Shown: one piece after another, positions 24,807 to 30,056 of the stretch
How positions within the stretch are numbered: the first letter of the stretch is position 1
Layout: every line of letters begins with the position of its first letter
Origin: an uncultured Chitinophagaceae bacterium
GTDB taxonomy: Bacteria > Bacteroidota > Bacteroidia > Chitinophagales > Chitinophagaceae
Direction of reading: 5' to 3'
Assembly: GCA_946885665.1 (NCBI GenBank)
Contig: CAMPGT010000015.1
Coordinates: forward strand, 1-30,056
Length of the DNA stretch: 30,056 nucleotides
Made by a program: the position numbers and the translations under genes
The notes under the pieces: model-generated
Seen by the model: the letters and a program-made list of their open reading frames with translations, nothing else
Database searches by the model: none
What the model was told of the DNA's origin: nothing

Positions 24807-27206
24807 ATGATTAAAAATTACCTTAAGCTTTCGTGGCGTTCGCTGCTGCGCGACCGCCAGTTTTCGATACTTAACCTGGCCGGGCTTTCCACTGGCCTCG
24901 CCTGCGCGCTCCTCATGTGGCTGTGGGTGGCCAATGAGCGAAGCATCGACCATTTCAACGAAAACGATGAACGCATTTACCAGGTAATCAAAACGTCGAA
25001 GAATGACGACGGCACCATCGACACCCACGAAACCACGCCCTGCCTGATGGCACAGTCCATGGCCAAAGAGTTGCCGGAAGTAGAATATGCGGCGCCCGTA
25101 GTGATAGAACGTGAAAAAGGCATTTTGAACGCCGGCGAAAAGCGATTACGGGCCGAAGCAAGATTTGCAGGAAGAGATTTCTTTAAAATATTTTCTTATC
25201 CCATACTCGATGGAAATAAAAATGCCCTCCTGCACGATCCGCATACAGTTGTTTTATCAGACCAGGTTGCGTTAAAATTATTCAACACCACAAAAAACCT
25301 GGTAGGAAAAACAGTGATGTGGAACGGCGAGGCGGAACTTAATGGCCCGTATAAAATTTCAGGGATCTTTAAGTCGCCGCCGAACAATGCCACTGACCAG
25401 TTCGATGCCCTTTTTTCCTTCGACCTGTATTACGCGGCGTTTCAAAAAAAATATGGACTCGACAAATGGTACAGTAATAACCCATCCACTTACCTCCTCC
25501 TCCGCAAAGGCACCGACCCGGTGGCCTTCAATGAAAAAATAAAAGACTACAGCCAGCAGAAAATGGTGACAATGTACGGACCGGAATCACTGAAGTATGA
25601 AGGAGAAATGTTCGCGCAACGCTATTCCGACAGGTACCTGCACGGCCTCTATGAAAACGGCAAGATAGCCGGAGGCAGGATCGCGTATGTGAGGCTGTTT
25701 TCGATCATCGCCATTTTCATCATCATCATTGCCTGCATCAATTTCATGAACCTCGCAACGGCAAAGGCGAGCGCAAGGATGAAGGATACAGGCATAAGAA
25801 AGATCATTGGTGCAAAAAGAGCAACGCTCATACTGCAATATCTCTGCGAATCGACGGTTATGGCTTTTCTGTCGCTCGCTATGGCGCTTTTGATCGTTTG
25901 GCTGGTCCTTCCACAATTCAGGAACATTACCGGCAAGGAGCTGCATTTCAGTTTTTCTGCCTACACTGTTCTATCCATAATCGGTATAGCATTATTTACA
26001 GGTGTGTTTGCCGGAAGCTACCCGGCCCTTTACCTTACAGGCTTTCGACCGGTTTCAGTGCTTAAGAACGCAACCGCCCCTTCGGATGGGAAATCCTTCT
26101 TCAGAAAGGGACTGGTAGTGTTTCAGTTTGCAGTTTCCGTAGTTTTCATCGTTGCGGTAATTATTGTTTACAGGCAGATGAAACTGGTGCAGGAAAAAAA
26201 TCTCGGCTTCAACAAGGATAACATCATCACCTTCACGGCAGAAGGAAGGGTGCATAATGATTTCGAAACGTTTCTTACCGAAATAAAAAATATACCCGGG
26301 ATACTTAATGCATCGGGGATGGATGGCAACCTGGTGGGCGAACACAGCGGCGGAGGCGGCATAGACTGGGAAGGTAAAACTCCTGAACAGGGAATTGAGT
26401 TCGACGGCCTGGATGTGAATTATGGCTGGATAGAAACTTTTGACATTCAACTCAAAGAAGGACGTTCATTTTCCCGCGCGTACAGATCGGACAGCTCGGC
26501 TGTTCTTTTCAATGAAACCGCCATAAAAGTTATGAACATCAAAAATCCGGTTGGTAAAAAAGTAAGCATGTGGGGGAAAGATAAAACCATTATCGGCGTG
26601 CTGAAAGATTTCAACTATGAATCATTATACAAAAAACCCGGTCCTTTCTTTTTGAGGTTTGAGCCCCAAAATACCAGTGCTGTGGTAAAAGTAAAAGCCG
26701 GGTCGGAAAAGAATACCATTGCAAAGGTCGGCGAGCTTTACAGCAGCTTCAACAACGGACTGGCGTTCGAATACAAATTTATTGATGCAGATTTTGCGAA
26801 GCTTTATGAATCCGAGCAAAAAGTGGCGATACTGTCCCGTTACTTCGCAGGCCTGGCCATCATTATCTCCTGCCTTGGATTGTTCGGGCTATCGGCATTC
26901 ACCGCGCAAAAACGGCATAAGGAAATAGGCATCCGCAAGGTGGTTGGCGCTTCCGTTCGACAGATCGCGTTCATGCTTACGAAAGATTTCCTGAAGCTGG
27001 TAGTGATTGCATTGCTCATCGCATTGCCGTTGGCCGCCTGGGTGATGACCGAATGGCTGAACAACTTTCAGTACCGCATTTCGCTCGGAGCAGACATTTT
27101 CATGATGGCGACTTTCGCCGTCATCATGGTTACGCTGGCCACGGTTAGCTTTCAGGCTATCCGCGCCGCAATAGCGAACCCTGTAAAAAGCCTGAGAACT
27201 GAATAG
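24807..27206 (+). CDS. MacB/FtsX-type ABC transporter permease, two-domain form
   Basis: A 799-residue inner-membrane protein. The N-terminus (MIKNYLKLSWRSLLRDRQFS then ILNLAGLSTGLACALLMWLW) is the standard start of Bacteroidetes permeases of this class. A periplasmic MacB-like core domain follows at about 45-280. The first FtsX block has three membrane segments (about 285-410), including MKDTGIRKIIGAKRATLILQ. A second periplasmic domain spans about 455-660. A second FtsX block holds RHKEIGIRKVVGASVRQIAF and ends in NPVKSLRTE. Such proteins work with a separate ATPase in mechanotransmission or export; no ATPase gene is nearby, as is usual for these orphan permeases. The 136-bp gap upstream holds no recognisable gene; it contains the short inverted repeat CCTGTTAATTACAGG. 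Confidence 0.93.
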   Translation: MIKNYLKLSWRSLLRDRQFSILNLAGLSTGLACALLMWLWVANERSIDHFNENDERIYQVIKTSKNDDGTIDTHETTPCLMAQSMAKELPEVEYAAPVVIEREKGILNAGEKRLRAEARFAGRDFFKIFSYPILDGNKNALLHDPHTVVLSDQVALKLFNTTKNLVGKTVMWNGEAELNGPYKISGIFKSPPNNATDQFDALFSFDLYYAAFQKKYGLDKWYSNNPSTYLLLRKGTDPVAFNEKIKDYSQQKMVTMYGPESLKYEGEMFAQRYSDRYLHGLYENGKIAGGRIAYVRLFSIIAIFIIIIACINFMNLATAKASARMKDTGIRKIIGAKRATLILQYLCESTVMAFLSLAMALLIVWLVLPQFRNITGKELHFSFSAYTVLSIIGIALFTGVFAGSYPALYLTGFRPVSVLKNATAPSDGKSFFRKGLVVFQFAVSVVFIVAVIIVYRQMKLVQEKNLGFNKDNIITFTAEGRVHNDFETFLTEIKNIPGILNASGMDGNLVGEHSGGGGIDWEGKTPEQGIEFDGLDVNYGWIETFDIQLKEGRSFSRAYRSDSSAVLFNETAIKVMNIKNPVGKKVSMWGKDKTIIGVLKDFNYESLYKKPGPFFLRFEPQNTSAVVKVKAGSEKNTIAKVGELYSSFNNGLAFEYKFIDADFAKLYESEQKVAILSRYFAGLAIIISCLGLFGLSAFTAQKRHKEIGIRKVVGASVRQIAFMLTKDFLKLVVIALLIALPLAAWVMTEWLNNFQYRISLGADIFMMATFAVIMVTLATVSFQAIRAAIANPVKSLRTE

Positions 27207-27244
27207 TGGCTGCATATTTTATAACATTCCACAATCACTCATCC

Positions 27245-27328
27245 TTACTTTAAATAAATAAAGAACAGACCTAAAAACACGATCAGGGTGACAAACACCT
27301 GTACCCCGAAAAATAGCTTGTGTCTCAT
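27245..27328 (-). CDS. 27-residue single-pass membrane miniprotein
   Basis: A short open frame from ATG at 27328 encodes a protein that begins MRHKLFFGVQVFVTLIVFLG and ends FFIYLK. Nearly all of it is one hydrophobic helix, with two positive residues at the N-terminus and one Lys at the C-terminus. It begins 4 bases after the stop of the 56-residue gene upstream on the same strand, so the two are probably co-translated. I recognise no family. Its size makes annotation uncertain, but the clean helix and tight spacing favour a real gene. Confidence 0.5.
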   Translation of the reverse strand: MRHKLFFGVQVFVTLIVFLGLFFIYLK

Positions 27329-27332
27329 AATT

Positions 27333-27503
27333 TCAATTTTTAACGTTATTACTTGCATTCAAACCGGCGTGAAAACCTTCTGTTACAAATGAATGATTGC
27401 AGACCGGGCACCTGCCGTGCTTTTCATCACTGTAATACAGGACGGCTGTGATGAGCAGTGACATGAACGTCACGTACACCAGCATTGCAATTCTCTTATT
27501 CAT
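27333..27503 (-). CDS. 56-residue membrane protein with CPVC motif
   Basis: From the ATG at 27503 it encodes MNKRIAMLVYVTFMSLLITA, a single membrane segment at about 5-22. A short polar part follows with GRCPVCNHSFVTEGFHAG and ends in NASNNVKN. The CPVC pair could bind metal or be redox-active, but one pair alone is not diagnostic. An in-frame start at 27542 is less likely because it lies upstream of the promoter -7 element and adds a non-hydrophobic extension. It is followed 4 bases later by a 27-residue membrane miniprotein. I recognise no family. Confidence 0.6.
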   Translation of the reverse strand: MNKRIAMLVYVTFMSLLITAVLYYSDEKHGRCPVCNHSFVTEGFHAGLNASNNVKN

Positions 27504-27527
27504 TGTTGATTGATTTGTTTTGCGGGG

Positions 27528-27558
27528 CAAATGTAGAAGCATGCACCGCCGGTGACAA
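27528..27558 (-). promoter_or_regulatory. Bacteroidetes-type promoter (TTG-N20-TACATTTG)
   Basis: On the minus strand TTG (27558-27556) is followed after 20 bases by TACATTTG (27535-27528). This matches the Bacteroidetes/Flavobacterium -7 consensus TAnnTTTG with a -33 TTG at accepted spacing. Transcription would start near 27521, about 18 bases before the ATG of the 56-residue gene. Confidence 0.6.
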
Positions 27559-27622
27559 CCGCAGCATGTATGAACTGTTGAATTGAATGGGTGAACTGGC
27601 AGAGAAAGCTGCCGCGATTTTA

Positions 27623-29155
27623 TTAATCGGTTATTACCGTCTTGTTGGGTTCAAGTTTCAGCACATTGCCCGTGTAAGAACGGATGCGTTTCAGCAACTC
27701 GGGATCGTCGGCGAGTGATTTGCCGAATGAGGGAACCATTTCCCTGAACTTTTGCTGCCAGGCAGGCGAAGAAAATTTTTCCGGAAGGCATTGTTGAAGA
27801 AGACCCATCATGATGGATACCGCCGTTGACGCACCGGGAGATGCGCCGAGTAATGCGGCTAACGTGCCATTGGCGCCGCTCACTACCTCGGTGCCAAATT
27901 CAAGGATGCCACCTTCCTCTTCATCCTTTTTGATCACCTGCACACGCTGTCCGGCAATTTCAAGTTCCCAGTCTTCGCTTCTGGCGGTAGGAATGAATGA
28001 TTTTAGTTCATCTATCCTTTCTTCCTGCGACAGCCGAACCTGCTGGATCAGGTACTTTGTAAGAGGGATGTTATGAAAACCGGCGGCGAGCATCGGCCAC
28101 AGGTTCGAAAAGCGCAGCGACTTTACGAGATCGAACATGGATCCCTTCTTTAAAAAACGCGTGGTAAAACCGGCAAATGGTCCATACAGCAGCTCCTGCT
28201 TTTCGCGGATCATGCGGGTGTCGAGGTGTGGCACCGACATCGGCGGCGCGCCAACACCTGCCTTGCCGTAAACCTTCGCATGATGCCTGCTGATGACCTC
28301 AGGATTCTTGCAACGCAGCCACTGGCCGCTAACGGGAAACCCGCCAAAACCCCTTCCTTCAGGAATGTGTGATTTCAACAGCAATGGCAACGCGCCGCCG
28401 CCGGCGCCAATAAACACGAACCTCGATGATACGATCCGTCTTTTGCCACTTTCCATATCCTTCACCATCACGCGCCATGTTTGATTTTTACCTCTTCTCA
28501 ACGATCTTACCTCGTGGTTGAAATAAACGGTAACTCCCGGCTTGTTGCCAAGACACTTAAAGATGTTTCGCGTAAGCGACCCGAAATTCACATCGGTTCC
28601 CAGGTCCATGCGCGTAGCGGCAACTTTTTCATGATCCGGCCTTCCCTCCATCATCAGCGGTATCCACTCCCTTATTTCATTTCGATCTTCCGAATATTTC
28701 ATTCCGCTGAAAAGGTGGCAGCGGGTAAGCGCTTCATGTCTTTTCCGTAAAAATTGGATGTCGTCATCGCCGCAAACAAAGCTCATGTGCGGGATGGTGC
28801 GGATAAAAGAATCAGGCAGTTCAATCACCTTCTTCTGTATCAGGTACGACCAGAATTGTTTTGATTCTTCAAACGATGCGGCAATCTTAACCGCTTTTGA
28901 AATATCGATCGTGCCGTCTTTATTTTCGGGAGTGTAATTCAATTCGCAAAAGGCTGAATGTCCCGTGCCTGCATTGTTCCAGGCATCCGAGCTTTCGGCC
29001 GCCGCATTGTCGAGCCACTCAAAAATAAGTATGGTAAGGTTTGGCTGCAGCTCTTTCAACATAATGCCGAGTGTGGCACTCATAATCCCCGCTCCAATTA
29101 AGATAACATCCGCTTTTTCTTCCTGCTCGTTCATAGCATAAAGTTCCTTTGGCAA
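27623..29155 (-). CDS. mqo: Malate:quinone oxidoreductase
   Basis: At 510 residues it has the standard length. It is an FAD enzyme that oxidises malate to oxaloacetate and reduces quinone, at the inner face of the membrane. The FAD-binding motif VILIGAGIMSATLGIML lies near residues 17-33. Other family segments are WNNAGTGHSAFCELNYTPE, ATRMDLGTDVNFGSLTR, FIGAGGGALPLLLKS, EGRGFGGFPVSGQW, KVYGKAGVGAPPMSVPHLDT, and LLGASPGASTAVSIMMGLLQ near the C-terminus. The start may be 29155 or the ATG at 29134 (MNEQEEKADVILIG); neither changes the enzyme. It is transcribed alone. Confidence 0.97.
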   Translation of the reverse strand: MPKELYAMNEQEEKADVILIGAGIMSATLGIMLKELQPNLTILIFEWLDNAAAESSDAWNNAGTGHSAFCELNYTPENKDGTIDISKAVKIAASFEESKQFWSYLIQKKVIELPDSFIRTIPHMSFVCGDDDIQFLRKRHEALTRCHLFSGMKYSEDRNEIREWIPLMMEGRPDHEKVAATRMDLGTDVNFGSLTRNIFKCLGNKPGVTVYFNHEVRSLRRGKNQTWRVMVKDMESGKRRIVSSRFVFIGAGGGALPLLLKSHIPEGRGFGGFPVSGQWLRCKNPEVISRHHAKVYGKAGVGAPPMSVPHLDTRMIREKQELLYGPFAGFTTRFLKKGSMFDLVKSLRFSNLWPMLAAGFHNIPLTKYLIQQVRLSQEERIDELKSFIPTARSEDWELEIAGQRVQVIKKDEEEGGILEFGTEVVSGANGTLAALLGASPGASTAVSIMMGLLQQCLPEKFSSPAWQQKFREMVPSFGKSLADDPELLKRIRSYTGNVLKLEPNKTVITD

Positions 29156-29253
29156 TAATAAGATAAAGATTGTGCCGGATTTACATGAGCCGTTTATTTA
29201 ATGCGTTTTTCGCAAAAGCTTATATTTATTGCGAATTATCAAATCTGCGCAGC

Positions 29254-29473
29254 ATGAAACGACTCGTATTTCTTGCGCTGGTATGCCTTGGCGCTGTCTT
29301 TGTCCATGCGCAAACACCCACACCCGATAAGCTTAACCGGAAAGATGCTTGAAAAATACAACGTCGAGGATCTTAACCTTGAAAGCGGCGGTGGAGAATA
29401 TCCCACACAGGATGGTTTTGGATGGACCAACGGCGTGTATCTCGCTTTTTATCACCTGTACAGGAAAGAGTAA
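29254..29473 (+). pseudogene. Trehalase remnant: signal peptide joined out of frame to the C-terminus
   Basis: From ATG 29254 the frame encodes a signal peptide and short start, [20 protein letters not shown] then TPTPDKL, which resembles the opening of Bacteroidetes periplasmic trehalases. It then meets a TGA at 29350-29352. Another frame, entering at about 29331-29336, continues as [20 protein letters not shown] then [20 protein letters not shown] and stops at 29471-29473. [17 protein letters not shown] is the hallmark C-terminal segment of glycoside hydrolase family 37 trehalase. About 450 residues carrying the catalytic domain are missing, so this looks like one internal deletion that also shifted the frame. 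At most a 32-residue peptide is made; it cannot be active. Confidence 0.85.
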
Positions 29474-29487
29474 TTCATTCGTGATGG

Positions 29488-30056
29488 TCACGATATACTT
29501 TCATTCAACGTGGTGGAATAAGCATTTGCACCACCATTGATAAAATTGACGAGGTCGGCGTTCAACTTCTGCCTGTATTCATAAAATAATCCATGCGGTG
29601 CGCCTTCATAAACAAGATAGTGGGAGCCCGGTATCATCGCTGCTGTTCTGTTGCTGCTGGCCTCGATGGGCACAATCTTGTCGTCATTACCATGAATAAT
29701 GAGCGTGGGGATTTTTATCGTGCGTACATCTTCCCTGAAATCTGTTTGCGAGAAAGCAACGACGCACTGCAATGTGGAACGGGCCGCAGCAAACGAGCCG
29801 AGCATCCGGTAATATTCCAGCAGCGGCTTGCTCACAGGATGCGATACCATGTTCACCCCAAAAAATACTTTTCCAAATTCATCAAGAAATCCGACGCGGT
29901 CATTTCTTATTTGTTGCATGATTTCCTCAAACACCTTTTGGTCTACGCCATCTGGATTGCCGGCAGTCTTTTGCAGAAAAGGAAGCACGGTACTGATGAG
30001 CGCAATCTTTTTTACGCGCTGGGTTCCATAATTTGAAAGATAGCGGACCACTTCTC
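29488..30056 (-). CDS. Alpha/beta-fold hydrolase (N-terminal part outside window)
   Basis: The frame is open at the right edge; 188 C-terminal residues are visible. They begin VVRYLSNYGTQRVKKIALIS, the stretch that normally follows the GxSxGG nucleophile elbow, so the catalytic Ser lies just outside. The remaining catalytic residues are visible: Asp in IPTLIIHGNDDKIVPIE and His in YEGAPHGLFYEY. The lid region (PFLQKTAGNPDGVDQKVFEE and GKVFFGVNMVSHPVSK) resembles the non-haem chloroperoxidase/arylesterase group. Substrate and role are unknown. The stop is 15 bp from the end of the convergent trehalase remnant. Confidence 0.88.
   Translation of the reverse strand, partial: EVVRYLSNYGTQRVKKIALISTVLPFLQKTAGNPDGVDQKVFEEIMQQIRNDRVGFLDEFGKVFFGVNMVSHPVSKPLLEYYRMLGSFAAARSTLQCVVAFSQTDFREDVRTIKIPTLIIHGNDDKIVPIEASSNRTAAMIPGSHYLVYEGAPHGLFYEYRQKLNADLVNFINGGANAYSTTLNESIS

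Noticed and set aside
27598..27613. Intrinsic terminator after mqo (GGCAG-N6-CTGCC)
   Set aside because: The stem is only 5 bp and no U-run follows on the minus strand.
29273..29473. 66-residue plus-strand gene starting with MRWYALALS
   Set aside because: Its first half is the out-of-frame signal-peptide coding sequence; only the last 46 or so residues are real trehalase sequence, so it is part of the remnant, not a gene.

Overview
The window looks like a chromosomal stretch of a Bacteroidota bacterium, most likely Chitinophagaceae or a close relative. The evidence is an ECF sigma / FecR / STN-SusC / SusD set, lipoprotein and Tat-type leaders, almost no Shine-Dalgarno sequences, and one good TTG-N20-TAnnTTTG promoter. 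The lineage is inferred from gene content only; no marker gene is present. No tRNA, rRNA, CRISPR, transposase or phage gene was seen, and no gene-free stretch exceeds 200 bp.

Region 1 (1-7586, minus strand) is a nutrient-uptake locus with its own cell-surface signalling. It runs in transcription order: ECF sigma factor, FecR anti-sigma, a 1150-residue SusC with an N-terminal STN signalling domain, a SusD-like lipoprotein, and a Tat-type PLP enzyme of the SelA-like group cut by the left edge.

Region 2 (7727-14570) is a secreted catabolic block. A minus-strand operon carries a 1001-residue lipoprotein (propeller + HEAT + cytochrome c), a neutral-ceramidase-like zinc hydrolase lacking the usual Ser, a small secreted protein of unknown function, and a cytochrome c lipoprotein. 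A Gfo/Idh/MocA oxidoreductase is divergent from it.

Region 3 (14571-19876) holds a sulfatase and a DUF3500 protein, then an MFS sugar-acid transporter divergent from a mannonate dehydratase that has a Tat leader. It is bounded by two inverted copies of an unusual composite element: 7-bp tandem repeats around a 42-bp GC-rich double hairpin, with an AT-rich tail. The copies merge into the stop codons of neighbouring genes. This is the most unusual structure in the window.

Region 4 (19876-24670) is L-arabinose use: araD, araA and a sodium/solute symporter on the minus strand, with a divergent AraR-like regulator that has a degenerate Nudix box. No ribulokinase gene is present.

Region 5 (24807-30056) is a mixed tail: a MacB/FtsX-type permease, a micro-operon of two tiny membrane proteins (56 and 27 residues) behind the promoter mentioned above, malate:quinone oxidoreductase, a trehalase remnant (signal peptide joined out of frame to the C-terminus), and an alpha/beta hydrolase cut by the right edge.
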